Origin: Comamonadaceae bacterium PBBC2
GTDB taxonomy: Bacteria > Pseudomonadota > Gammaproteobacteria > Burkholderiales > Burkholderiaceae_C
Direction of reading: 5' to 3'
DNA: 64,000 nucleotides
Assembly: GCA_002255935.1 (NCBI GenBank)
Contig: NKIO01000009.1
Location: 1-64,000, forward strand
The number at the start of each line of letters is the position of its first letter. Within the stretch, counting starts at the first letter, position 1. Positions 35,600 through 44,260 of the stretch are shown in pieces. The notes under the pieces are model-generated. The model ran no database searches and was not told where the DNA came from. It saw nothing but the letters and a program-made list of their open reading frames with translations. The position numbers and the translations under genes were made by a program.

Positions 35600-37126
35600 A
35601 TGAGCAGTTTCATCCGCTTGCACCCAGCCGATGACGTGGTCATCGCCCGCAGCCAACTCATGAGCGGTAGCGCCGTCGAAGGCGTGCCCGTGCGCGGCCT
35701 GATCCCACCGGGCCACAAGATCGCCACCCGCGCCGTCGCCGTGGGTGAGCCGGTGCGCCGCTACAACCAGATCATCGGCTTTGCCTCGCAAGCCATTGCG
35801 CCGGGCGAGCATGTGCACACGCACAACCTGAACATGGGCGCCGAAAAAGGCAACTTCGAGCGCGACTACGCCATCGGCCAAGACGTGAAGCCCGAGACAG
35901 AACGCAAGCTAGCAACTTTCATGGGCTACAAGCGCTCGGACGGCCGCGTGGCCACACGCAACTACATCGGCGTGCTCTCGAGCGTCAATTGCTCGGCCAC
36001 CGCCGCACGCGCGATTGCCGACCACTTCTCCAAACGCAACAACCCACAAGCACTGGCCAAGTTCCCCAACGTGGACGGCGTGGTGGCTTTGACGCACGGC
36101 ACCGGTTGCGGCATGGACACCGAAGGCCTGGGCATTCAGCTGCTGGAGCGCACGCTGGCCGGTTACGCCACCCACGCCAACTTCTGGGGCGTGGTGGTGG
36201 TGGGGCTGGGCTGCGAGGCCAACCAACTGGGCACCTGGCTGGCGCACAGCAGCTTGCGTGAGGGCGACACACTCAAGGTGTTCAACATCCAGGACACCGG
36301 CGGCACGCGCCTCACGGTCGAAAAAGGCATCGCCTTGATCGAAGAGATGCTGCCCCGTGCCAACGCCATCAGCCGCGAGCCTTGCAGCGCCGAGCACATC
36401 ACCGTGGGCTTGCAGTGCGGCGGCTCGGACGGTTATTCGGGCATCAGCGCCAACCCGGCACTCGGCGCGGCGGTGGACCTGTTGGTGCAGCACGGCGGCA
36501 CCGCGATCCTGAGCGAAACGCCCGAGATTTATGGGGCCGAGCATTTGCTCACCCGCCGCGCGGTCAAGCCCGAAGTGGCGCACAAACTGATCGAGCGCAT
36601 CCGCTGGTGGGAAAACTACACCGCCATCAACGGCGGTGAGATGAACAACAACCCCTCGCCCGGCAACAAGGCGGGTGGCCTGACCACCATCTTGGAAAAG
36701 TCGCTCGGCGCGGTGGCCAAGGGCGGCACCAGCAACCTGCAAGCGGTCTACGAATACGCCGAGCCGGTCAACGCCAAAGGCTTTGTCTACATGGACACGC
36801 CCGGCTACGACCCGGTGAGCGCCACGGGCCAGGTGGCCGGTGGGGCCAACCTGATTTGCTTCACCACCGGGCGCGGCAGCGCTTATGGCTGCGCGCCCTC
36901 GCCCAGCCTGAAGTTCTCGACCAACACCGCCTTGTGGAAAAAGCAGGAAGAGGACATGGACCTGAACTGCGGCGAGATCGTGGACGGCGGCGTGAGCATC
37001 GCCGAGATGGGCCAACGCATTTTCGACATGATTTTGGCGGCGGCCTCAGGCGAGCCCACCAAGAGCGAGCGCCATGGCTACGGCCAAAACGAGTTCGTGC
37101 CGTGGCAAGTCGGCGCGGTGATGTGA
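35600..37126 (+). CDS. uxaA: altronate dehydratase family protein (UxaA-like)
   Basis: 508 aa. The N-terminal SAF domain (residues about 1-95) is followed by the GarD/UxaA catalytic region with MGYKRSDGRVATRNYIGVLSSVNCSAT, HGTGCGMDTEG, VGLGCEANQ and LQCGGSDGYSGISANPALG. UxaA dehydrates D-altronate to 2-keto-3-deoxy-gluconate using Fe or Mn; the family also contains galactarate dehydratase, but the context with mannonate dehydratase favours altronate. Directly downstream of dctM (nine-base gap) with GAGGAATTTCC before ATG. Confidence 0.85.
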   Translation: MSSFIRLHPADDVVIARSQLMSGSAVEGVPVRGLIPPGHKIATRAVAVGEPVRRYNQIIGFASQAIAPGEHVHTHNLNMGAEKGNFERDYAIGQDVKPETERKLATFMGYKRSDGRVATRNYIGVLSSVNCSATAARAIADHFSKRNNPQALAKFPNVDGVVALTHGTGCGMDTEGLGIQLLERTLAGYATHANFWGVVVVGLGCEANQLGTWLAHSSLREGDTLKVFNIQDTGGTRLTVEKGIALIEEMLPRANAISREPCSAEHITVGLQCGGSDGYSGISANPALGAAVDLLVQHGGTAILSETPEIYGAEHLLTRRAVKPEVAHKLIERIRWWENYTAINGGEMNNNPSPGNKAGGLTTILEKSLGAVAKGGTSNLQAVYEYAEPVNAKGFVYMDTPGYDPVSATGQVAGGANLICFTTGRGSAYGCAPSPSLKFSTNTALWKKQEEDMDLNCGEIVDGGVSIAEMGQRIFDMILAAASGEPTKSERHGYGQNEFVPWQVGAVM

Positions 37127-37168
37127 ACCCTGTTGCGATCCTCGACATCGCACAGTCGCAGGACTGCG

Positions 37169-37245
37169 GTAGGTCGGCACCTTCAGGTCCGACGTGTGTC
37201 CGCCTCGGCACAGGCCTCATGCCGGGGCCAAAGCCACCGACCTGC
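37169..37245 (+). repeat. REP-like pair, family A, diverged copies
   Basis: A GGACC-like copy at 37169-37193 and an inverted GGGGC-like copy at 37221-37245. Between uxaA and the Ldh-family gene. Confidence 0.8.
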
Positions 37246-37300
37246 CCAGACAATCGGCGCCAACCGTTCTGATGGATTTTTTACAAACGATAAGACACCT

Positions 37301-38362
37301 ATGAGCCACACCATTTCTGCCCAAGACCTGCGTGCCAAAGTCGCCCACATCATTGAACAAGCGGGCAGTGCCCCGGCTGAAGCCGCGCAAGTGGCCGACA
37401 ACCTGGTCATGGCCAATCTGAGCGGGCACGACTCGCACGGCGTGGGCATGGTGCCGCGCTATGTGGACGCTGTGCTCGAAGGGGGCTTGTCGCCCAACAC
37501 GGGCGTGAAGGTGCTGCTCGACACCGGTCCCTTGCTCAACTTGGACGGCCAGCGCGGCTACGGCCAGATCACCGGTGTGCAGGCCATGCAGATGGGCATT
37601 GAACGCGCCAAGCAACACGGCGTCTGCACCGTGGCCCTGAGCCGCTCACACCACCTGGGGCGCATCGGCCACTTTGCCGAAATGGCCGTCGCGCAGGGTC
37701 TGGTGTCACTGCATTTTGTGAATGTGCTCTCGCGCCCGGTGGTTGCGCCTTTTGGCGGTGGCGATGGCCGCTTTGGCACCAACCCCTGCTGCATCGGCGT
37801 GCCCATGGGTGATCGCCCCCCGTTTGTGCTGGACTTTGCCACCAGCCGCGTGGCGCAGGGCAAGATGCGCGTGGCCCACAATAAGGGCGAGCAAGTGCCC
37901 CCCGGCTATTTGATCGACGAACACGGTCACCCCACCACCGACCCCGGCGTGGTGGTGGTGCCCCAGTCCAACGGCTTGTTCGGCGCACTCATGACCTTTG
38001 GCGACCACAAAGGCTTTGGCATGGCCATGGCCTGCGAACTGCTGGGCGGCGCCCTCACGGGCAGCGGCACCTGGCACCGCGAAGCCGATCAGCAACGCGC
38101 CGTGCTCAACGGCATGCTGACCATGCTCATCGACCCGGTGCGACTGGGCACGCAAGCGATGTTTGAACAAGAAGCCCTGGCCTTTGCCGACTGGCTGCGC
38201 CAAAGCCCCGATGCCCCCGGCAGCGAAGGTGTCAAGCTGGCGGGCGAGCCGGAACGCACAGCCCGCGCCGAACGCGAACAATCGGGCATCTGGATCGACG
38301 ACGCCACCTGGGCCGAGATCGAAGCGTCAGAACACAAACTCCAAGCCCGATCCTCGACGTGA
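37301..38362 (+). CDS. Ldh-family (malate/L-lactate/ureidoglycolate-type) NAD(P) oxidoreductase
   Basis: 353 aa. The fold family (LDH2/YiaK/AllD) is indicated by NLSGHDSHGVGMVPRYVDAVLEGGL, VALSRSHHLGRIGHFAEMA with the catalytic His, and TNPCCIGVPMG, PFVLDFATSRVAQGKM, GDHKGFGMAMACELLGGALTG. Members reduce or oxidise 2-keto acids such as 2,3-diketo-L-gulonate, pyruvate or sulfolactate. In this cluster it could interconvert a 2-keto acid of the sugar-acid route, or use L-lactate released by the hydrolase arm; neither is proven. The repeat gap before it suggests partial independence from uxaA. Confidence 0.82.
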   Translation: MSHTISAQDLRAKVAHIIEQAGSAPAEAAQVADNLVMANLSGHDSHGVGMVPRYVDAVLEGGLSPNTGVKVLLDTGPLLNLDGQRGYGQITGVQAMQMGIERAKQHGVCTVALSRSHHLGRIGHFAEMAVAQGLVSLHFVNVLSRPVVAPFGGGDGRFGTNPCCIGVPMGDRPPFVLDFATSRVAQGKMRVAHNKGEQVPPGYLIDEHGHPTTDPGVVVVPQSNGLFGALMTFGDHKGFGMAMACELLGGALTGSGTWHREADQQRAVLNGMLTMLIDPVRLGTQAMFEQEALAFADWLRQSPDAPGSEGVKLAGEPERTARAEREQSGIWIDDATWAEIEASEHKLQARSST

Positions 38363-38379
38363 AGATGACTGGATGTCTT

Positions 38380-38410
38380 GTAGGAGCCAGCCCTGCTGGC
38401 GATGCCATCG
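38380..38410 (+). repeat. REP-like palindrome, family B
   Basis: GTAGGAGCCAGCCCTGCTGG followed by CGATGC. Arms GCCAGC and GCTGGC. The GTAGGAGC...GCGA layout resembles Pseudomonas REP elements. A GC-rich, partly complementary tail follows to about 38465, before the reductase gene. Confidence 0.7.
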
Positions 38411-38503
38411 CTTGCGGTCCACGGGCGTTTCGCTTGCAGGGCCAGCGCCTGCAAAGCCCGCTTGTTTGACTGTGCTGGTTTGACCCGCTTTTAGAGATCC
38501 ACC

Positions 38504-39907
38504 ATGCCACTGTCCACACTCACCTTGTCAACACTGCCGCCCCAAGTGGGCATCCCCCCATATGCCCGCGACGCTGACGCCCCCGGCGTGGTCCATCTGG
38601 GGCTGGGGGCTTTTCACCGCGCCCACCAAGCCATGGTGTTTGACCAGCTGCTGGCCGGAGGCGACACGCGCTGGGGCATCCACGGCGTGGGCATGACGCG
38701 GCCCGACTTGGTGAACCAACTGCGTGCACAAGACGGTCTGTATGCCGTGCGTGTGGCCGATGGGCAAGGTGTCAGGTGGCAAGTCCCCGGGGCACTGTGG
38801 CGCATGAATGTGGCCGCCACCGAGCGCGATGCGGTGGTGCAAGCGATGGCCGCGCCCAGCACCCGCTGGATCACCCTCACCGTGACCGAAAAAGGCTATA
38901 CCCCGGCGCTGGGCCAACTGCTGCTGGACGGCTTGCGCCTGCGCCAGCAAAGCGGCTTGCCTGGCATCACCGTCGCCTCGTGCGACAACCTGCAAAGCAA
39001 CGGCCACAAGCTGCAAGCCTTGGTCAAAGCCGCAGCCACTGCTCAAGACGCCGAACTGCTGCTCTGGCTGGACACGCACTGCGCCTTTCCGTGCAGCATG
39101 GTCGACCGCATCGTGCCCGCCGCCACGCCTGAAGTGTTGGCCGCCGCGCAAGAGGCGCTGGGCGTTCAAGACCATTGCGCCCTGAGCACCGAAGGCTTTT
39201 GGGAGTGGGTGATCGAAGACCGTTTTGCCGACCCCACAGATGCCGCCTTGCTGCAAAGCGCAGGCGTGCGCGTGACGGGTGATGTGCACAGCTATGAAGA
39301 AGCCAAACTGCGCATGCTCAACGGCAGCCACTCGGCCATGGCGCTGATGGGTGCCGTGACCGGCAGGCCTTTCATTGCCAGCTGCATCGGTGAGCCGCAC
39401 ATCCGCAGCTTTGTGCACCGTTTGATGAGCCGTGAAGTCGCGCCCCACCTGAGCCGCAGCGACTGGGCCGAATACCGCGACGCGCTGATCGCGCGTTTTG
39501 GCAACCCGTATTTGAAACACAGCGTGCACCAGATCGCCACCGACAGCTCGCAAAAAATCCCGCAGCGCTGGCCGCCCTCGGTGCTGGGGCAAATCGCCCA
39601 AGGCGCCTCGTTTGAACACCACGCACTGGCCGCAGCCGTCTTTGTGCGCTACACGCTCGGCGTGGACGAACAAGGCCAGGCCTACGCCCTGAACGACCCC
39701 CAAGCCGAGAGCCTCATGGCCTTGGGCGCCGCGCAGCGCACCAACCCCGAAGCCTGCGTGCGTGCCCTGCTGGCCCGCGAAGACTTGTGGGGCCAGACCC
39801 TGCCCAGTCACGCCGCATGGACCGCCCGCGTGGTGCACTGGCACCAGGTGGTTCTGCAGCAGGGCGTGGACGCCGCCATTGCGCAACTGTTGGCCACAAG
39901 CACATGA
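38504..39907 (+). CDS. uxuB: mannitol dehydrogenase family protein, probable fructuronate reductase
   Basis: 467 aa polyol-specific long-chain dehydrogenase. N-terminal VVHLGLGAFHRAHQAMVFDQLLA is the NAD-binding GxGxFHRxH motif; SCDNLQSNG and KLRMLNGSHSAMALMG with the catalytic Lys are the family signatures. UxuB reduces D-fructuronate to D-mannonate with NADH. Next to a mannonate dehydratase, this is the most likely role, but mannitol or tagaturonate-type activities cannot be excluded from sequence alone. Confidence 0.8.
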   Translation: MPLSTLTLSTLPPQVGIPPYARDADAPGVVHLGLGAFHRAHQAMVFDQLLAGGDTRWGIHGVGMTRPDLVNQLRAQDGLYAVRVADGQGVRWQVPGALWRMNVAATERDAVVQAMAAPSTRWITLTVTEKGYTPALGQLLLDGLRLRQQSGLPGITVASCDNLQSNGHKLQALVKAAATAQDAELLLWLDTHCAFPCSMVDRIVPAATPEVLAAAQEALGVQDHCALSTEGFWEWVIEDRFADPTDAALLQSAGVRVTGDVHSYEEAKLRMLNGSHSAMALMGAVTGRPFIASCIGEPHIRSFVHRLMSREVAPHLSRSDWAEYRDALIARFGNPYLKHSVHQIATDSSQKIPQRWPPSVLGQIAQGASFEHHALAAAVFVRYTLGVDEQGQAYALNDPQAESLMALGAAQRTNPEACVRALLAREDLWGQTLPSHAAWTARVVHWHQVVLQQGVDAAIAQLLATST

Positions 39908-39928
39908 CAAGCCAATGCGGCTCTCCCC

Positions 39929-40006
39929 GTAGGTCGGTACCTTCAGGTCCGACGCATGCCCGCTTCGGCGCAGACCGCCTGTCGGGGCTAAAGCCGCCGA
40001 CCTACA
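39929..40006 (+). repeat. REP-like pair, family A, inverted
   Basis: A GGTACC-subtype copy at 39929-39953 (GTAGGTCGGTACCTTCAGGT) and an inverted GGGGC-subtype copy at 39980-40006. Between the reductase gene and manD. Confidence 0.88.
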
Positions 40007-40060
40007 AAATCCAATCTGACGCCATTGCATGACACTGCAATCACCCACGCAAACCACGCC

Positions 40061-41281
40061 ATGAAAATCACCGCTGCCCGCGTCATCGTTTGTTGCCTCG
40101 GCCGCAACTTCGTCACCCTCAAGATCGAGACCGACCAGGGCGTGTACGGCATAGGCGACGCCACGCTCAACGGCCGCGAACTGGCCGTGGTCAGCTACCT
40201 CGAAGACCATGTCATCCCCTGTCTGATCGGGCGTGACCCGCAGCAAATCGAGGACATCTGGCAATACCTCTACAAAGGCGCCTACTGGCGGCGCGGCCCG
40301 GTGACCATGAGCGCGATTGCCGCCGTGGACACCGCGCTGTGGGACATCAAGGCCAAGATGGCGAACATGCCCCTGTACCAACTGCTGGGCGGACGCAGCC
40401 GCACCGGGGTGATGGTTTACGGCCACGCCAACGGCCGCGACACCGCCGAGACGGTGGACGAAGTGTTGCGCCACAAAGAAGAAGGCTACTTGGCGATCCG
40501 CGCCCAAAGCGGCGTGCCGGGCCTGAACAAGGTCTATGGCGTGAATGGTGCAAACAGTACGAACCGCATGTACGAACCCGCCGACGGCAATTTGCCCAGC
40601 GAGCACGACTGGAGCACCGAAAAGTATTTGCGCCACACGCCCGGCCTGTTCGAAGCGGTGCGCGAAGCGGTGGGCCCCGACATCCATTTGCTGCACGACG
40701 TGCACCACCGCTTGACCCCGATTGAAGCGGGCCAGCTGGGCAAGGCGCTGGAGCCGATGCGCATGTTCTGGATGGAAGACCCGACGCCGGCCGAAAACCA
40801 GGACGCCTTCCAGTGGATTCGCCACCACACCACCACCCCGATCGCGGTGGGCGAAATTTTCAACAGCATCTGGGACTGCAAGACGCTGATCGAAAAACAG
40901 CTGATCGACTACATCCGCACCACCGTGGTCCACGCGGGCGGTATCACGCACCTGCGCCGCATTGCTGATTTGGCCAGCCTCTACCAGGTGCGCACCGGCT
41001 GCCACGGCGCGACCGACTTGTCACCCGTGTGCATGGGTGCGGCCCTGCACTTTGACACCTGGGTGCCCAACTTTGGCGTGCAAGAGTTCATGCCCCACAG
41101 CGAAGAAATGCTGTCGGTGTTTCCACACGACTACCGGTTTGAGCGCGGCATGATGCATTGCGGCGAGTCCCCCGGCCACGGGGTGGACATCGACGAGAAG
41201 CTGGCCGCCCAATACCCCTACCAAAGGGCTTATCTGCCGGTGAACCGACTCCAACACGACGGGACCTTGTGGAACTGGTGA
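40061..41281 (+). CDS. manD: D-mannonate dehydratase, enolase superfamily (ManD)
   Basis: 406 aa. ManD hallmarks are the loop [23 protein letters not shown], the Asp ligand in [14 protein letters not shown], Glu in [11 protein letters not shown], Glu in IAVGEIFN and the acid/base region [17 protein letters not shown]. The enzyme makes 2-keto-3-deoxy-gluconate from D-mannonate; some close relatives act on D-gluconate, so high efficiency on mannonate is inferred. Start at 40061 rather than an upstream TTG at 40025, because the family N-terminus is [11 protein letters not shown]. Convergent with the amidase gene. Confidence 0.9.
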   Translation: MKITAARVIVCCLGRNFVTLKIETDQGVYGIGDATLNGRELAVVSYLEDHVIPCLIGRDPQQIEDIWQYLYKGAYWRRGPVTMSAIAAVDTALWDIKAKMANMPLYQLLGGRSRTGVMVYGHANGRDTAETVDEVLRHKEEGYLAIRAQSGVPGLNKVYGVNGANSTNRMYEPADGNLPSEHDWSTEKYLRHTPGLFEAVREAVGPDIHLLHDVHHRLTPIEAGQLGKALEPMRMFWMEDPTPAENQDAFQWIRHHTTTPIAVGEIFNSIWDCKTLIEKQLIDYIRTTVVHAGGITHLRRIADLASLYQVRTGCHGATDLSPVCMGAALHFDTWVPNFGVQEFMPHSEEMLSVFPHDYRFERGMMHCGESPGHGVDIDEKLAAQYPYQRAYLPVNRLQHDGTLWNW

Positions 41282-41300
41282 CAGCCCTTGGCCACGGGCC

Positions 41301-42716
41301 TTAGCCCAAGCTTGGCCGCGTCACCGGCTGTACCGACTCGTAGGCCCGCGCCGCACGCAGCACCAAGGCATCACCAAACATCGGACCCACGATCTGCAAG
41401 CCCATGGGCAGTCCGGCCTTCGTGAGGCCGCAGGGCACGGTGATGGCCGGTTGCTGGGTCAGGTTGAAGGGGTAGCTGAACGGCGTCCAGCCCAGCATGC
41501 TGACCGGGTCCATCGGCACGGCGCCCGCAGGGCGCGCTTCAAAAGCCGGAATGGACACCGAAGGCGTGACCAACAAGTCATAGCGCTGCATGAATTGGCG
41601 CATGTGCGAACCCAGCACGCCCCGGCGCTGGTGGAGTTGCTGCACCTGCTGCGCACTGAGCTGCGCACCCAATTGCGCCTCGGCTCGGAAGTCGGGGTCG
41701 GCCAGCGCCTGCTGCTCGGCCGTCAGGCCCGACCAGACCGTGTAAGCCCCCAGGAACCACAGGCCGGTGGTGATCTCCAGCGGGTCTTCAAAGCCTGGAT
41801 CCACTTGCTCGACATGGGCACCCAGGTCTTGCAGTTTTTGCACCCCTTGCGCCACCGCTGCCGCGATTTCGGGATGCACGTTCTGGGCGTAACCCAGCGT
41901 GGGCGAATAGGCGATGCGCAGACCGCGGATACCGTCTTCCAGGCCCACGGTGTAGTCCGTGCCATCGGGCGGCAAGGATGTCCAGTCGCGGGCGTCGGGC
42001 TTTTTCAGCACGTTCATCATCATGGCCGCGTCGCGCACGCTCAGGGTGTGCGGGCCTAAGTGCGCCACCGAGCCAAAGGGCGACAAGGGGTAGGCGGGCA
42101 CGCGGCCAAAACTGGGTTTGTGACCCACGTTGCCGCAAAACGCGGCCGGGATGCGCACGCTGCCCGCACCGTCGGTGCCCACGGCCAGCGGCCCCAGACC
42201 TGCGGCCACGGCTGCGGCTGCACCACCCGATGAGCCGCCGGGGGTGTGGTTCAAATTCCAAGGATTGCGCGTGATGCCGGTGGCAGGTGAATTGGTTTCG
42301 CCCTTGCAGCCAAATTCGGGTGTGGTGGTTTTGCCCAGCAGCACCGCGCCCGCTTCGCGCAGCCGCGCTGTGGCCGGGGCATCGACCTCCCAGGGCTGCT
42401 TGGGGTCCACGGTGCGACTGCCGCGCAAAGTGGGCCAGCCTTGGGTGAGGATCAGGTCCTTGATGCTGGTGGGCACACCATCGAGCTCACCGACAGTTGC
42501 GCCTGTGTTGCGGTGCGCTTGCCAGCGCGCTTCACTGGCGCGGGCGCTGGCCAGGGCACGGTCGGCATCGACCAGACAAAAGGCATTGATCTGCGGGTTG
42601 ATGCGCTCGATGCGCGAGAGCACCGCCTGCGTGGCCTCCACCGGGCTGGCCTGCCCGGTGCGGTACAGCTGCAGCAATGCGTGCGCAGTGCATTGGGTCA
42701 GGTCGGTGGTGCTCAT
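41301..42716 (-). CDS. amidase (amidase signature family)
   Basis: 471 aa. The Lys-Ser-Ser triad is recognisable: Lys in GVPTSIKDLILTQGWPT, Ser in GGSSGGAAAAVAAGLGPLAVGTDGAGSVRIPA. The C-terminal part, AITVPCGLTKAGLPMGLQIVGPMFGDALVLRAA, is typical. It hydrolyses an amide to acid and ammonia; gatA is excluded by the lack of gatB/gatC neighbours and by sequence style. ATG 42716 has GGAGA upstream. It ends the peptide operon, 44 bases after mlrC. Confidence 0.88.
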   Translation of the reverse strand: MSTTDLTQCTAHALLQLYRTGQASPVEATQAVLSRIERINPQINAFCLVDADRALASARASEARWQAHRNTGATVGELDGVPTSIKDLILTQGWPTLRGSRTVDPKQPWEVDAPATARLREAGAVLLGKTTTPEFGCKGETNSPATGITRNPWNLNHTPGGSSGGAAAAVAAGLGPLAVGTDGAGSVRIPAAFCGNVGHKPSFGRVPAYPLSPFGSVAHLGPHTLSVRDAAMMMNVLKKPDARDWTSLPPDGTDYTVGLEDGIRGLRIAYSPTLGYAQNVHPEIAAAVAQGVQKLQDLGAHVEQVDPGFEDPLEITTGLWFLGAYTVWSGLTAEQQALADPDFRAEAQLGAQLSAQQVQQLHQRRGVLGSHMRQFMQRYDLLVTPSVSIPAFEARPAGAVPMDPVSMLGWTPFSYPFNLTQQPAITVPCGLTKAGLPMGLQIVGPMFGDALVLRAARAYESVQPVTRPSLG

Positions 42717-42760
42717 GGGTGTCTCCTGTCTGTGGGGTGATGAAGTCACGCACAAGTGCT

Positions 42761-44260
42761 TCAGGGTCTGGTGCGCGTTTGAGGGCTGAGTTTTTTCCAG
42801 GGCAAATCGCCCGGGTCGGCGGCCATGGGGCCTGCAGCCTTGGCCACCAGCACACGGCTGGCGATGGGCGTGAAGTCGGCGCGGAAATGGTTGGAGCTTT
42901 TGACCACCAGCAGCTTCATCTGCTCGGGTTGGATGCCCACGGCGCGGAACAGTTCACGGTCGAGCATCTGCATCTTGCCGCTGGCCACCGCCACCAGCAC
43001 GCCATCGATTTCGAGACACGCACAAGGGCCGATGTGGACCTTCACGCCGGTCATCATCGGGCCTTTGAGTTCGCAATCATCCGGCCCCAAAGCCCGCACC
43101 GTGAAGCGCCCTTGCACAGGCGGGTCGCTCGCCTCGCCCGTGAAGGTGGGCACGGCCTTGCCCAACGCCAATTGCAGGCTGGCCCCCACCCCGGCGGCAT
43201 GTGCCATCCGGGCGGCTTCGGGGTCGTACAACAAACCCAGCGCCACTTGGCCAGGCCAGCGCTTTCCAGCGCCTTGCTGCAGCAGGGCGTGCAGCATGCC
43301 GGTGGTGTTGCTGTCACCGCCTGCGCCAGGGTTGTCTTGGGTGTCGGCCATGACCACGGGCGCAGCAGACACCTGGGCCGTGGCCATGGCTTGTGTGACC
43401 GCCTCGCGGGCAGGCAGCACATCGGGGCGCCACTGGCCGGGTTCGGCCACACGCTCAAACAGGCGCTGCACCGCCGCTTCAGCCTGTGGGCCATGGCCCC
43501 AAACCACGGGGCCGCACTCGGCAAAATCAGACGCCGGAAAGCCCATGCAAAAACTGAGCATGCAGCCGGTTTGCGACTCCAACGCAATCATCTCGTCGTA
43601 GAGGTCCTTGGCCGGGGCCATCCAGGTGCTTTGCGCGTTGAGCGGGATCAAAAACGGCAAGCGTCGGGCCTGCATGGGGGCCTTGCCACCTGCACGCAAA
43701 TGCGCGCGCAGCAGCAGGGCGGCACGCTCGCCGGTCTCGGCCATGTCGATGTGCGGGTAGGTGCGGTAGGCCACCAAACCATCGGACAACTTCAACATGC
43801 GCTCGGTCACGTTGGCATGCAGGTCCAAGCTGGCCACGATGGGCAGCTTGGGGCCGACCACCGCGCGGATGCGGGCGATCAACTCGCCTTCGCTGTCGTC
43901 GGCGTTTTCGGCCACGGCCGCACCGTGCAGGTCGAGGTACACCCCGTCCAGACCCTGCACCAGGGCCGCGCGTACGTCTTCGACAATGGCCGCGCAGATG
44001 CGCTCAAACGCGTCTTGCGTCACATACGACGAAGGTGTGGCCCCGGCCCAAGCCGATGGCACCAACTGCCAGCCTTCGCGCCGGGCCGCGTCGATGAAGC
44101 CGCCTGCCGGGATGTTCACGCCCGTCATCTGGTCGATCAGGGCCTGCCCGCGCACATATGCCGGAAAGGCCTCGCCACTTTGAAAGGCGGCCCAATCGGC
44201 CAAGCTGGGCGCAAAGGTGTTGGTCTCGTGCTGGTAACCAGCGATCAGGATGCGGGTCAT
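42761..44260 (-). CDS. M81-family metallopeptidase, MlrC-like
   Basis: 499 aa. Family markers are the N-terminal IAGYQHETNTFAP, the zinc-ligand segment GVYLDLHGAAV, VASLDLHANVTERM and the C-terminal DTQDNPGAGGDSNTTGMLHALL. MlrC of sphingomonads cleaves the linear tetrapeptide in microcystin degradation, but many bacteria carry homologues for unknown peptides, often beside Dpp-type transporters as here. The upstream mlrA gene is absent from the window, so no microcystin claim is made. Its start overlaps the stop of the ATPase gene by four bases. Confidence 0.82.
   Translation of the reverse strand: MTRILIAGYQHETNTFAPSLADWAAFQSGEAFPAYVRGQALIDQMTGVNIPAGGFIDAARREGWQLVPSAWAGATPSSYVTQDAFERICAAIVEDVRAALVQGLDGVYLDLHGAAVAENADDSEGELIARIRAVVGPKLPIVASLDLHANVTERMLKLSDGLVAYRTYPHIDMAETGERAALLLRAHLRAGGKAPMQARRLPFLIPLNAQSTWMAPAKDLYDEMIALESQTGCMLSFCMGFPASDFAECGPVVWGHGPQAEAAVQRLFERVAEPGQWRPDVLPAREAVTQAMATAQVSAAPVVMADTQDNPGAGGDSNTTGMLHALLQQGAGKRWPGQVALGLLYDPEAARMAHAAGVGASLQLALGKAVPTFTGEASDPPVQGRFTVRALGPDDCELKGPMMTGVKVHIGPCACLEIDGVLVAVASGKMQMLDRELFRAVGIQPEQMKLLVVKSSNHFRADFTPIASRVLVAKAAGPMAADPGDLPWKKLSPQTRTRP

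Noticed and set aside
38528-41005. Minus-strand open frame of about 825 codons opposite the reductase and mannonate dehydratase genes
   Set aside because: A mirror frame of two real enzymes; no recognisable domain and it crosses the repeat pair.
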